Positions 15,782-24,902 of a stretch of DNA of 41,518 bases are shown piece after piece. Each line of letters opens with the position of its first letter. The first letter of the stretch is position 1. The stretch is from positions 1 to 41,518 of IMG/VR virus record IMGVR_UViG_3300045996_001167; one strand, written 5' to 3'. Both the position numbers and the translations under genes were made by a program. This DNA comes from a virus. The notes under the pieces were generated by a model that was not told the origin of the DNA, did not search any database, and saw only the letters and a program-made list of their open reading frames with translations.

Positions 15782-18700
15782 ATGGCGACCCGTGCGCTCG
15801 AGGTCGTCATCACCGGCGACTCCCGCAAGTTCAGCGCGTCCGTCAAAGGCGCGGACCGTGACCTGAACCGGCTGGAGCAGTCCGGTAAGAAGACGCTCGG
15901 GAGCCTGAAGACCGGGATGCTCGCCGTCGGCGCCGCCGCGACGGCGGGGCTGGCGGTCGGGTTGAAGAAGAGCGCTGAGGCGGCGATCGAGGCGGAGAAA
16001 GCGAACGCCCGGCTGCAGTCCCAGCTCGCCGCGCTGGGGATCCGGTACTCGGAGCATGAGAAGCAGATCCAGAAGGTCATCGACAAGCACTCCCAGCTTT
16101 CAGGGTTCGATGATGAGGATCTCGGCGACTCGTTCACAAACATCGTCAGGATCGTCGGGGACGTCAACAAGGCGCTGGACCTGAACACGCTCGCGATGGA
16201 CTTCGCGCGGGCGAAGCACATGGACGTCGCCAAAGCGGGGGAGCTGGTCGGCAAGGTCGCTGGCGGTAACACCGGCATCCTGTCCCGGTACGGGATCCAG
16301 ATCGAGAAGGGCGCAACCGCGACGGAGGCGCTCGGTGTCCTGCAGCAGAAGTTCGCGGGGCAGGCGAAAGCGTACGGGGAGACGACGGCCGGGGCGGTGG
16401 ACCGGTCGCAGGTCGCGTTCGAGAACCTCGGAGAAACGATCGGCGCGCACGTCACCCCGATCCTGGGCCGGGTCGCTGAAGGGTTCAGCGAACTGGTCCG
16501 GCAGATCACGACGGGGGAGGGTCCGGGCGGACGTATCCGTGACTTGTTCACCGGGATCGGGAACACGGCCCGGACCGCGTACGAGGGGATCCGCGGGCTG
16601 GTTCAGGGGTTCCGTGACGGGGAGGGCGGCGCGAGACTCCTGGCCGGGGCGCTCGGCGGGGTCGCTGCCGGGTTCGTGGCGTTCAAGACGATCGGTGCGG
16701 TCACCGCCGGCGTGATAGCACTGCGGGGCGCATGGGCAGGGTTGACCGCGGCTATCGCGGCGAACCCGATCGGCGCGATAGCGGTCGGTGTCGCCGCAGT
16801 GGTCGGCGCGCTCGGGATCATGAGCATCAGGACGAGCGAGGCGGAAATCTCCTCCCGGGAGTTCACCGACGCGCTCCGCGCCCAAGCGGACGCGCTCCGC
16901 GCCGTCCGCGACATCGACATCGACGTCGCGCAACGCAAAGCGAACGTCAAGAGCGCCACCGTCGCCGTCGAGGCTGCCGAGAAACGGCTCCGGGATCTCC
17001 GCAGGGACGGGAACGCGACCGCGCTGGAGCTCACGCAGGCGGAGGCGGACCTCGGGCAGGCGAAGGTGTCGCAGCGCCGCGCGAACCGTGAACTCGCCCG
17101 GTCCGAAGAGGACTCGATCCGGAAGAAGGAGGACGCGCAGGAGGCAACCCGGAAGCTGACCGAGGAGGAACGCAAGCTCAACTCGCGGATCAACGACCAG
17201 ATCCGGGACCGTGAGAAGGAGATCCGCGGGATCGGCGAATCCATCCAGGCGGTCAAGGATCAGGGCGTCAACAACGACGCGACCCGCCGGACCGTCGAGA
17301 AGCTCCACGACCGGCAGCGCGACCTCCGCAACGAGATCAACCGGCTGAAAAGCAAAGAGGTCGACGTCAGCGTCAAGTTCAAACTGTCTCCGGCGGCCGG
17401 GTCGTCATGGGGCGCGTCGGGTGACGGGTGGGGCAAGCCGGTCAGGGCGTCACTCGGCAAGCTCGCTCAGGGTGCTGTGAACTCCGGCGCCCTGTTCGGC
17501 GCCGGGTCCCTCGGCGGGTTCGGCACCGCTGCGGGTGGTGCGGCGCTGAAGGGCGCACGCGCGGCGATGGCCCCGTTCGCGGCGATCGGGTCCCGGTTCG
17601 GGTTGAGCGTGACGTCCGGCGCCCGGCCCGGTTCGATCACGAACGCCGGGAACACGTCCTGGCACTCCACGGGCGAGGCGGTCGACATCAGCGGCGGCAC
17701 CCCGAACATGCTCGCGTTCGCCCGCGCGGTCGCGAGCATGTTCGGCGGCAGGCTCGCGGAGCTGATCCACACCCCGATGGGGTTCAGCATCAAGAACGGG
17801 CAGCGTGTCCCGCCGTACGCTGCGGCGGACCATTACGACCATGTCCATATCGCGATGGACACCGGTGCGCCGGGTCAGGGTGACGGGTGGGGTCGCCGCG
17901 GCCCGCGGAAGCCACGGACGGGTGACGGTCTAGGGAAGTTCAATTCGACCGCGTACGGGCCGCCGTGGAACGCGATGAACGGCTCCGGCGTCACCGCGAC
18001 CGGCGTTGACCTGCGGCCCGCCAAGCAGGCGTACGGGATCGCCGTCGACCCCGGCCGGTTGAAGCTGGGCCGCAACTATTACGTGTGGCCGAACCCGTTC
18101 GGCCGCAAGGGCCCGTTCAAGGCGTTCGACACGGGCGGCGCGATCAAGGGCAACCGCCTCGATTTCTACGACTGGCGCGGCCGCCGGTCACAGCTCGCGT
18201 GGGGTAAGCGCGCGGTCACGGTTTCTTCTGACCCCGGGCTGAACTACAGCGGGGGTCAGAACACGAGTGGCGGCGCCCCTGGTGCCAGTGGGGGTGGCGG
18301 GGGCGCCGCCAATCCGAACCTCTCGTTCGGAACCGCGCGGTCCGGATATGGTGGCCCGAACCGGGCCGGGGGTGAAGGCAAGCTCAACGACGGCGACCAG
18401 ACCGACACCCGCAATATCACCGGCCCCGGCGGGGCAGGCGGCTACGAACTCGGCGTTCTCCGTGCCCAGCGCGGGCAGAGTCGCGCGACCGCGCGAGATG
18501 ACCTCTCAGGGCTCATCAAGACCATGACGAGCGAGCGCGCCCTGAAACGTCGCCGGTTGAAGCTGATCACCAGAGTGCTCAAGGGAAGGATCAGCTACAA
18601 GCGCCGGGTCCGGCTGGTGCAGGAGCAGACACGGCTCATCGACGAGATCGGCACGCTGACGGAGTCGCTCAAAGAGTACAAGGCGGACCAGAAGGGCGGG

Positions 18701-18997
18701 GCGACGACGATCACCGCCGCGGAGAACCTCGAGGCCGGCGTCGACACGAGCGCAGCCGACACGGGGGGCGGCGGGGACACGGGGGCGGGCACGGTGGAGG
18801 CTGACCCGAACATCGCGATCCTCGCCGGGTACACCCGTGAACTGGTCGAGAACCAGCGGAGGATCATCGCCTTGACGACAACGCAACCCGACCAGATATT
18901 TGCGGCGTTCGCAGCCGCCCTCGACGGCAGGTTGGGCGGCCCGGTCGGGCTCGGGTTCCAGTCGGTCGGGTCCGCCGGGAACGTAGGAGGCTGGTAA
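15782..18997 (+). CDS. Tape measure protein with M15-like peptidase and 3D domains
   Basis: 1071 residues. Residues 1-280 are tape-measure-like (TRALEVVITGDSRKFSASVK, then GILSRYGIQIEKGATATEAL). A hydrophobic stretch follows at about 285-345 (GFVAFKTIGAVTAGVIAL, IAVGVAAVVGALGI), then coiled coil to about 540. Residues about 605-695 look like a D-Ala-D-Ala peptidase (M15-like) domain, with WHSTGEAVDI at 627-636 and YDHVHIA at 685-691 giving possible zinc ligands. Residues about 720-800 match a 3D domain, with conserved Asp at 756 (AVDP), 783 (DTGGAIKGNR) and 794. It sets tail length and likely opens the cell wall during DNA injection. Confidence 0.9.
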   Translation: MATRALEVVITGDSRKFSASVKGADRDLNRLEQSGKKTLGSLKTGMLAVGAAATAGLAVGLKKSAEAAIEAEKANARLQSQLAALGIRYSEHEKQIQKVIDKHSQLSGFDDEDLGDSFTNIVRIVGDVNKALDLNTLAMDFARAKHMDVAKAGELVGKVAGGNTGILSRYGIQIEKGATATEALGVLQQKFAGQAKAYGETTAGAVDRSQVAFENLGETIGAHVTPILGRVAEGFSELVRQITTGEGPGGRIRDLFTGIGNTARTAYEGIRGLVQGFRDGEGGARLLAGALGGVAAGFVAFKTIGAVTAGVIALRGAWAGLTAAIAANPIGAIAVGVAAVVGALGIMSIRTSEAEISSREFTDALRAQADALRAVRDIDIDVAQRKANVKSATVAVEAAEKRLRDLRRDGNATALELTQAEADLGQAKVSQRRANRELARSEEDSIRKKEDAQEATRKLTEEERKLNSRINDQIRDREKEIRGIGESIQAVKDQGVNNDATRRTVEKLHDRQRDLRNEINRLKSKEVDVSVKFKLSPAAGSSWGASGDGWGKPVRASLGKLAQGAVNSGALFGAGSLGGFGTAAGGAALKGARAAMAPFAAIGSRFGLSVTSGARPGSITNAGNTSWHSTGEAVDISGGTPNMLAFARAVASMFGGRLAELIHTPMGFSIKNGQRVPPYAAADHYDHVHIAMDTGAPGQGDGWGRRGPRKPRTGDGLGKFNSTAYGPPWNAMNGSGVTATGVDLRPAKQAYGIAVDPGRLKLGRNYYVWPNPFGRKGPFKAFDTGGAIKGNRLDFYDWRGRRSQLAWGKRAVTVSSDPGLNYSGGQNTSGGAPGASGGGGGAANPNLSFGTARSGYGGPNRAGGEGKLNDGDQTDTRNITGPGGAGGYELGVLRAQRGQSRATARDDLSGLIKTMTSERALKRRRLKLITRVLKGRISYKRRVRLVQEQTRLIDEIGTLTESLKEYKADQKGGATTITAAENLEAGVDTSAADTGGGGDTGAGTVEADPNIAILAGYTRELVENQRRIIALTTTQPDQIFAAFAAALDGRLGGPVGLGFQSVGSAGNVGGW

Positions 18998-19692
18998 TGG
19001 CGCGCGTGTACATGGCCACGCAGGGCTGGGGTGTCCTGCAGGACACGAGCGGGAACGTGGTCGGGTCGCAGGCCGTCACCATCAAGAACCGCAGTGACGG
19101 CACGAACGCCACCCACTACTCGGCACGGACCGGGGGGACGTCGTCGACCGCGGCGTTCGCCTCGACGGGATCCGGGCTGCTGAACCGGTGGATCGACCCG
19201 GGCGAGTACACGATCACGGTCGGCGCGAACACCTATGACGTTGACGCGGTCCCCGGCGCGGCAAGCATCTTCCCGGTACGCCTTGAACTGTTCGCCCCCC
19301 GCGGCGGTGACGGGTTGACACTGGACATGGGGATAACGTCGTACGACTACCTGACGGCGTTCAGCGCCAACACCGCCCGGCTCCACGAGTCGCTGGCCGG
19401 AACGCTCATCGAAGCCGAGACGAAAGTGATCTGGGTCCCGAACGCGACCGGGAACGGGATCCGGCTCATGCACTTCGAGGACGGCCTGGTCAACGAAACG
19501 GTGATCTGCGAGTTCACGGGGTCAGCGTCAACGACTCCGATCGTGAGCTCGCAGAGCTTCACGGCGACGATCCAGGCGCTCATAGACGGGACGGTTCGTA
19601 AGCATCTCGGGTTCCAGTTCAAGTGCAACGGGGTGGTCGGGTCGGTGCTGTACGGGGTGTGGGTTGAGCTGCTGTTCCGGGTGCGGTCCTAA
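18997..19692 (+). CDS. Minor tail protein
   Basis: 231 residues, coupled to the tape measure by TAATG. Beta-rich (VYMATQGWGVLQDTSGNVV, AVTIKNRSDGTNATHYSART, GWIDPGEYTI-like turn) with VTIKNRSDGTNATHYS resembling the N-terminal domain of actinophage tip proteins. C-terminal part GFQFKCNGVVGSVLYGVWVE. Probably a tail-tip or receptor-binding component. No catalytic motif seen. Confidence 0.68.
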   Translation: MARVYMATQGWGVLQDTSGNVVGSQAVTIKNRSDGTNATHYSARTGGTSSTAAFASTGSGLLNRWIDPGEYTITVGANTYDVDAVPGAASIFPVRLELFAPRGGDGLTLDMGITSYDYLTAFSANTARLHESLAGTLIEAETKVIWVPNATGNGIRLMHFEDGLVNETVICEFTGSASTTPIVSSQSFTATIQALIDGTVRKHLGFQFKCNGVVGSVLYGVWVELLFRVRS

Positions 19693-21767
19693 TGCCGATC
19701 ATCCTCTCAGGCCCCGCCGCCGCTGCGGGCGTCCAGTTCCTCGAGTTCGACGCCGCCGGCAGCAACGTGGACGGCACCGACCCCGGCAGCCCGCTCCTCA
19801 TCATGGACCCCGCCGCCGGGTACGGGGTCACCCAGTTCAACTCACCGGCGCCGGCACCCAAGCTCCTGTGGGGCTCGAGCATCGACACGGACGGCGCGAG
19901 GCGTGCGGACCCGTCGACGTATGAGAACCGGACCGTGTCGTTGACGGTGGAGACGTTCGACACGTCAGGGTCCACCGTCAACCTTGACGCGTTGGCGGGG
20001 AAGGTCGCGAAACTCCACCGGCACGGCGGCACTTTGAAGTGGACGCGGCTGGACGGGAGCATCCGGATCTTCGACATTCTCGCGTCGGACGGGTACAGCC
20101 CCACGATCGACATCCGGCATGAGAACGGCCGGACCGAAGTGCAGTTGTCGTTCCTGGCGTTGCCGGGGATGCGCGGCACCGAGGTCGACCTCGGCGACAA
20201 CACGGAGACGACGCTGCCGTGCCTGATCTTTGCGGAGGCGAGCATCCCGGGGGACCTGACCGCGCTGGGTCGGCTCGTCATCGACAACGACGTCGCCGCG
20301 GACCAGTCATGGGTGACGTGGGGGCTCGAGTCCCGCGACTACAGCTCGAGCGCGAACGCCGCCCTGTTCTACGAGGCTGAGAGCCGCACCGCGCTCAGTG
20401 GGTCAACGACCGTGGCAGGGCCGGCCGGCGCGTCCGGCGCCGGGTCGAACGTGATGCGCAACACGGAGTTGATGACGGATTGGCAGGCGGTCCTCTCGAC
20501 GCAGGCGACCGGCGGCGGGGCTCACCTGTCGCACGTCGGCACTTTCCGTGTCTACGCGCGAGTCCAGCCAGCATCAAACGGGGACATCTCCGTCGCGTTG
20601 GAATGGGGAGAAGGCGACTTCCGCCGGTACACCCGCAACCCCGCGAAGGTCATCGACTCAACGATGAACGGGACATGGCGGCTAATCGACCTCGGCCTGG
20701 TGACCTTGTCCAGGGTGCCGCAGGGAACGCAACGATGGGAGGGCCGCATCGTCGCGAAGTCAACCCAGATCGGGGACGACATTGACGTTGACTGGCTCGC
20801 CCTCGTCCCGGTAGCTGAAGGGTCCGGGACGGCGAGTTCCGTTATCCGCCAGTTCACGTCTACGGCGTTCGCTGCTCGGGATGAGTTCAATCAGACCGCG
20901 GGAGCGCTGTCAGGTAAGACGTTGCCGGTTGGCGGAACATGGGGCGGTGCGGGTGACGCTGACGACTTCAACGTCACCGGGACCGGGACGGTGACCCGCA
21001 CCGCAGTGACGGACGCCAGTTCAGAGACGGGCAGGTATGCGCTGGCGGGCGCGACGACGTACGGGGCGATCAGCGTCGCCGGGAGCCTGACCGTGGCCAG
21101 CAATAGCCTCGCTGCGGGTGCGGGGTTTAGCTTCGGCGTGTTCGCACGGTACGTCGACACCAACAACTGGCTGATGGCGCGGCTAATGGTCACCGCATTC
21201 GGTACCGCGGATGTGCGTGTTGAGAAGCGGGTCGCCGGCGTAACCTCGATCCTGGCGAGTCAGTCGGTGAGTATCAATCAGAACAACTTGCCGCGACGGA
21301 TCACGCTGAACGCCGACACGGCCGGTAACTACAGCGTGTGGCACACGGCCGCCGGCGCGGCGGCTGGCGAGCCGCTGCTGACCGGAACGGACTCCGTCCT
21401 AGCCACCGCGGGCGCTCTCGCGACGGGTCGCATCGGCATGTACGACGCGTTCACCAACTCCGGCGCGTGGACCCGCACCTACGATGACTTCGTCGCGTCA
21501 GTGCCGCCCGCGCAGGACGCCGCCGTCTACGCATCGCAGTCGATCGAAGTGCGTCACAATGCCGTCCTCCGGGAGGACTCCACCGGATCGTTCTGGCAGA
21601 CGTCCTCCAGCTACGAGGGCGACTACCTGGCCGTGCCGCCATCGGGAGCTGAGGCAAGAACCGTGCGGATGATCGTCAAGGCGAGCCGCAGCAAGCCGCT
21701 CGACGGGGCCGACAGCGCAACGGACGACGTGAGCGCCCGCCTGTTCGTTACCCCGCGGTACCTCTGA
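19692..21767 (+). CDS. Large minor tail protein
   Basis: 691 residues, TAATG-coupled. The N-terminal ~210 residues (VQFLEFDAAGSNVDGTDPGS, YENRTVSLTVETFDTSGSTV, LHRHGGTLKWTRLDGSIRIF) resemble distal-tail-type proteins. A middle domain (FRVYARVQPASNGDISVALE, WRLIDLGLVTLSRVPQG) resembles a carbohydrate-binding sandwich. The region from about 395 (ARDEFNQTAGALSGKTLP to GRIGMYDAFTNSGAWT) is a concanavalin-like domain. Likely part of the tail tip with host-surface binding. The 3' end overlaps the opposite-strand protease gene by 20 bases. Confidence 0.75.
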   Translation: MPIILSGPAAAAGVQFLEFDAAGSNVDGTDPGSPLLIMDPAAGYGVTQFNSPAPAPKLLWGSSIDTDGARRADPSTYENRTVSLTVETFDTSGSTVNLDALAGKVAKLHRHGGTLKWTRLDGSIRIFDILASDGYSPTIDIRHENGRTEVQLSFLALPGMRGTEVDLGDNTETTLPCLIFAEASIPGDLTALGRLVIDNDVAADQSWVTWGLESRDYSSSANAALFYEAESRTALSGSTTVAGPAGASGAGSNVMRNTELMTDWQAVLSTQATGGGAHLSHVGTFRVYARVQPASNGDISVALEWGEGDFRRYTRNPAKVIDSTMNGTWRLIDLGLVTLSRVPQGTQRWEGRIVAKSTQIGDDIDVDWLALVPVAEGSGTASSVIRQFTSTAFAARDEFNQTAGALSGKTLPVGGTWGGAGDADDFNVTGTGTVTRTAVTDASSETGRYALAGATTYGAISVAGSLTVASNSLAAGAGFSFGVFARYVDTNNWLMARLMVTAFGTADVRVEKRVAGVTSILASQSVSINQNNLPRRITLNADTAGNYSVWHTAAGAAAGEPLLTGTDSVLATAGALATGRIGMYDAFTNSGAWTRTYDDFVASVPPAQDAAVYASQSIEVRHNAVLREDSTGSFWQTSSSYEGDYLAVPPSGAEARTVRMIVKASRSKPLDGADSATDDVSARLFVTPRYL

Positions 21768-22221
21768 CCAGGCCGATCACGGCGATCGCGTTACACGCCC
21801 GCCGGTACTCCCGCACCGTCGGCATGTACTCGAACTCGAGCGTGGACTCGTACACGCGCATTCCGCCACGCCGGACGATCCGGAACGGCTGCACGGCGCA
21901 CGCCGCGTAAGCGTTCGCGAACGTCTCCTCCACCTCACCCCACGTCGTCCCGTCATCGAACAGCCGGATGAACCACGCCCGGTCCGCGTCCGTCAAGACC
22001 TGCCGGTCGAACTGGTGCCCGATCTCATGGAACCGGACGGATGCGCCGGTCCCGGGCGCGAGGTAGATGTCGGGGCTAGCGGTGTAGGAGCAGGACCCGC
22101 CACCGTCCGGGCACTCGGCCGCGTGAACGGTGAGCTGCGGTGGCAGCGGTACCCGTGCCGCGGACGCCGGCGCTGCGAGAGCGGCTAGCAGGACGAGAGC
22201 GGTTAGCAGGGTCCGGGTCAT
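21748..22221 (-). CDS. Secreted HEXXH metalloprotease-like protein, opposite strand
   Basis: 157 residues. A clear signal peptide is seen at residues 1-22 (TRTLLTALVLLAALAAPASA). The mature protein contains VRFHEIGHQFD near residues 62-72, the HEXXH zinc motif, and about 35 residues later WGEVEETFANAYAACAV, whose Glu could be the third zinc ligand. It also contains CPDGGGSCSY, a likely disulfide. The length fits a minimal zincin. It is alone on the minus strand within the tail operon and has its own promoter-like sequence. This suggests expression independent of late genes, as in lysogenic-conversion genes. Substrate unknown; proteolysis is inferred from the motif. Confidence 0.78.
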   Translation of the reverse strand: MTRTLLTALVLLAALAAPASAARVPLPPQLTVHAAECPDGGGSCSYTASPDIYLAPGTGASVRFHEIGHQFDRQVLTDADRAWFIRLFDDGTTWGEVEETFANAYAACAVQPFRIVRRGGMRVYESTLEFEYMPTVREYRRACNAIAVIGLVRGTAG

Positions 22222-22230
22222 CTAGGTACG

Positions 22231-22259
22231 ACCGTATCGGCTGGCTGACCGTCGAGCAA
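22231..22259 (-). promoter_or_regulatory. Candidate promoter for the metalloprotease gene
   Basis: On the minus strand TTGCTC (22254-22259) and TACGGT (22231-22236) are separated by 17 bases, fitting the TTGnnn/TAnnnT pattern of actinobacterial promoters. Only nine bases separate the -10 box from the ATG, so the transcript would be nearly leaderless. The -35 box is weak. Confidence 0.35.
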
Positions 22260-22287
22260 CACCCCATAGGGATGAACCGGAGGCACG

Positions 22288-23943
22288 TTGCCCGACGACA
22301 GACTCAGCATCAACCTGACCCACTCGTCGGGGGCCATCACCCGGCTCGGCCCGGACGAGACGGACGCGGCGAACATCCCTCAGGACTTGAGCTTTTCGAC
22401 GTCAATTCCGGGCGGCTTCCGGGACTGTAGCCTCGGGCTGCTCCGCCGGATCGACATTGACTGGCCGGACCTCGGCCTGTTCGACAACGTCCGCGTGGTC
22501 GGCCCCGGCGGCAGGGTCGCATGGGAGGGCCGCCAGGCCCAGTTCCCGAGGTCGCACGGGGACAGCTACAGCATCACGCCCGGCGCCGTCGGGTGGAGCA
22601 CTTCACTGCGCGACGACCCCAGTTTTGCGGAGGTGTTCATCGGCCGGGACCTGTCGCAGTGGCAGCCGCCGAGCCTCGACCGCAGGATCGCGGTGTCGAC
22701 CGCGGGCGTCGCGCACGGCCAGGCCGGCACCGTCGACGGCGGCTACATGCTGTCGTTCGACGGGGAGTGGACGACCGCGAGCGGGTTCAGCGCCGAGATG
22801 TACTACCGGGCCCCCCCGGGCAGGGCGATCAAACGGGTCGGCGCGGACTGGACCGCCGTCAACACCGACGCCACCTTCACCCTCTCCGGCTACTCCACCC
22901 AAGACCAGGTCACGTTCCCGGAGGCGTCCGCTGACGTCCTGACCGGCCCGGCGGCCGGCACCCTGAACTTCACGGCGTCGACCGGCAGGCAGTACATGGG
23001 GCTGCAGTTCGCGTACCCGACCGCCGCCGGGCTTGCGGGGGTCACGTACGCCGTGTTCCTCGAGCACCCGTACGTCGTCGGCGACCACGGCATCACCATC
23101 CAGGGCGTCACCGCCGCGACGGCCGGGGTGCTCGGGTCCGACGTGATCGCGTACACCGTCAGCCAGGCGGCCCCGCTGCTCACCTACACGACCGGGGCCG
23201 GCGGGTCGATTGAGCCGACGTCGTTCGTGATCCCGCATCTCGTCTACCGGGACCCGACGACGGCGGACCAGGTCGTCACGGACGTCAACAAGTACCACCT
23301 GTACGACTGGGGGGTGTGGGAGAACCGGGAGTTCTTCTACCGCCGCCCCGACCCCGACCGGCTCTGCTGGGAGGCGAGGCTGGGGGACGGGGCGCACATG
23401 GACGCTGACGGCCTGACCGGGGAGCAGGTCATCAACGGGGTCATGGTCACGTACACGGACGCGAACGGGGTACAGCGGACGGTGGGGCCGCCGTCCGGGA
23501 CAGCGGGCGGGTTCGACGACACCAGCCCGGACCTGCAGGACACGAGCGAGGCGAACCCGGCGAACGCCGCCGGCATCCCCGCCAAACCCGACAATCTCAC
23601 GGTCCCGTTCCCTACGAACCTGGCCGGCGCGATCCAGATGGGGACCGTGTACCTCGCCGAACGGTCCCTCGCCACCAGGCGCGGCAGCCTCCGACTCACC
23701 GGCACGGTGCAGCACCCGACGGAAGGCAAGGTGCCGGTGTGGCGGGTCCGCGCCGGCGACTGGGTCCGCGTCACGGATTTGAACGGGGAGAACGCCACGG
23801 TGCAACGCAAGATCATCAGCACCACGTACACGCACTCCAGCCGGCAAATAGTTTGCGAGCTGGACAATACCCCCAGCAAAATGTCAGCGATCGTCGAGCG
23901 AGTGGCGATCATGGCCGGGATCCAGCAGGGCGGGGGCTTCTAA
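22288..23943 (+). CDS. Minor tail protein, tail-tip hub-like
   Basis: 551 residues starting at TTG 22288, supported by GGAGG five bases upstream. The N-terminal part (FSTSIPGGFRDCSLGLLRRI, NVRVVGPGGRVAWEGRQAQ) resembles baseplate-hub proteins. Central ConA-like or beta-sandwich segments follow. The C-terminal part (AIQMGTVYLAERSLATRRGS, VWRVRAGDWVRVTDLNGE) is typical of actinophage minor tail proteins that close the tip structure. No enzyme motif recognised. It is the last gene of the tail block and is followed by two hairpins. Confidence 0.75.
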   Translation: MPDDRLSINLTHSSGAITRLGPDETDAANIPQDLSFSTSIPGGFRDCSLGLLRRIDIDWPDLGLFDNVRVVGPGGRVAWEGRQAQFPRSHGDSYSITPGAVGWSTSLRDDPSFAEVFIGRDLSQWQPPSLDRRIAVSTAGVAHGQAGTVDGGYMLSFDGEWTTASGFSAEMYYRAPPGRAIKRVGADWTAVNTDATFTLSGYSTQDQVTFPEASADVLTGPAAGTLNFTASTGRQYMGLQFAYPTAAGLAGVTYAVFLEHPYVVGDHGITIQGVTAATAGVLGSDVIAYTVSQAAPLLTYTTGAGGSIEPTSFVIPHLVYRDPTTADQVVTDVNKYHLYDWGVWENREFFYRRPDPDRLCWEARLGDGAHMDADGLTGEQVINGVMVTYTDANGVQRTVGPPSGTAGGFDDTSPDLQDTSEANPANAAGIPAKPDNLTVPFPTNLAGAIQMGTVYLAERSLATRRGSLRLTGTVQHPTEGKVPVWRVRAGDWVRVTDLNGENATVQRKIISTTYTHSSRQIVCELDNTPSKMSAIVERVAIMAGIQQGGGF

Positions 23944-23975
23944 ACCACCCCGCGCGCAGTAGCCACACCGCACCC

Positions 23976-24006
23976 CCCCGCCCAGCTTCGGAGGCCTCAG
24001 GCGGGG
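23976..24006 (+). terminator. Stem-loop after tail operon
   Basis: CCCCGCC (23976-23982) pairs with GGCGGGG (24000-24006), a 7-bp GC stem with a 17-base loop that has internal pairing potential. No T-run follows. It lies in the 196-base gap between tail and lysis genes and may attenuate or process the late transcript. Confidence 0.4.
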
Positions 24007-24042
24007 AGGCACGGCCGCGTGACCCTACCCCAGTTAGCGCCA

Positions 24043-24068
24043 GCGTCCATCCCCCATAGGGGGGACGC
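24043..24068 (+). terminator. Second stem-loop before lysis genes
   Basis: GCGTCC (24043-24048) pairs with GGACGC (24063-24068); further C-G pairs form above a two-base AT bulge around a CATA loop. A C-run rather than a T-run follows. Together with the preceding hairpin it fills most of the 23944-24139 gap, which holds no other recognisable feature. Confidence 0.4.
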
Positions 24069-24139
24069 AAACCCCCCAATCGTGGTGAGCAGCGCCTCCA
24101 TGCCCGCCCCCGCCGGACACTGACGTCCCAGGAGGACCC

Positions 24140-24529
24140 GTGAGCCCCGACACTCCGGATACACGCATTGGCCGACTGGAGCAGAACGTGGCCCGTCTCG
24201 AACAGCGCGTAGACGATCTATCCCACGACGTGCGCGCCCTGACCCCCCTGATCGTGAGCTTGGCCGAACTCCGCGGCGAGGTGCAGCAGTCCCGCGGCGA
24301 GATCCATGACTGCGCGGTGAAGATCGCCGAGGTCCGCCGCAAGATCGACGAGCGCGAACAGCAGCGCCAGGAGGAAGCCAAACGCGCCCAGGAGGCCCGT
24401 GAGACGCAGCGGGCGGATGAGCGCCGCGACGCGCGCAACAGCCGCCGCGCGCTCTACACCGGGATGGGGCTCGTCGTGTTGACGACGTTGGGAGCACTGG
24501 TCGTGCAGATCGTGATGAGCACCCCATGA
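24140..24529 (+). CDS. Coiled-coil protein with C-terminal membrane anchor
   Basis: 129 residues from GTG 24140, RBS AGGAGG. Long heptad region (IGRLEQNVARLEQRVDDLSH, continuing to about residue 100) followed by one transmembrane helix (LYTGMGLVVLTTLGALVVQIV). The layout resembles haemolysin XhlA-type and holin-associated proteins found near endolysins. It overlaps the next gene by ATGA. Probably part of the lysis cassette. Confidence 0.7.
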   Translation: MSPDTPDTRIGRLEQNVARLEQRVDDLSHDVRALTPLIVSLAELRGEVQQSRGEIHDCAVKIAEVRRKIDEREQQRQEEAKRAQEARETQRADERRDARNSRRALYTGMGLVVLTTLGALVVQIVMSTP

Positions 24530-24870
24530 ACCAGCACGCGGCGGAGTACACGGAGATGGCGCAGGAGCGCGCCGGCGGGCTCCGCCTGATCCGGCGGGTT
24601 CTCGTCGTCCTCGCGGTCGCGGTCGCTTTGAATATCGGGTTCGGGGCGTGGCAGTTCGTCCGGGTCGGCGCGGCCGTCCGGGATAACTGCCAGAACGTGC
24701 ACCTGCTCGTGGTGACGTTGGACAAGATCCTGGCGAGCGGGGATGCGCAGACGGAACGGTACGTCCGTGAGGGCCTGTTGACCCGGGAGCAGGCGGACCG
24801 TGCCGGCCGGTACCGGGCTGAGCAGCGTGACGTTCTCGCCGGGGCTGACTGCCCCGCCCGCAACCGCTAA
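24526..24870 (+). CDS. Small membrane protein of lysis cassette
   Basis: 114 residues, ATGA-coupled. A membrane segment at about residues 24-43 (RRVLVVLAVAVALNIGFGAW) is followed by an extracytoplasmic helical domain with two Cys (DNCQNVHLLVVTLDKI, GADCPARNR). No known holin motif. Context between the coiled-coil protein and endolysin suggests a lysis accessory. A small anchored protein of other function is possible. Confidence 0.65.
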   Translation: MNQHAAEYTEMAQERAGGLRLIRRVLVVLAVAVALNIGFGAWQFVRVGAAVRDNCQNVHLLVVTLDKILASGDAQTERYVREGLLTREQADRAGRYRAEQRDVLAGADCPARNR

Positions 24871-24902
24871 CCAAGCCACCCCCACGCCCCCTTGGAGGGC
24901 CC

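Noticed and set aside
22603-23847. 414-codon minus-strand frame opposite the tail-tip gene
   Set aside because: Composition typical of an antisense shadow; the plus-strand gene has RBS and protein-like sequence.
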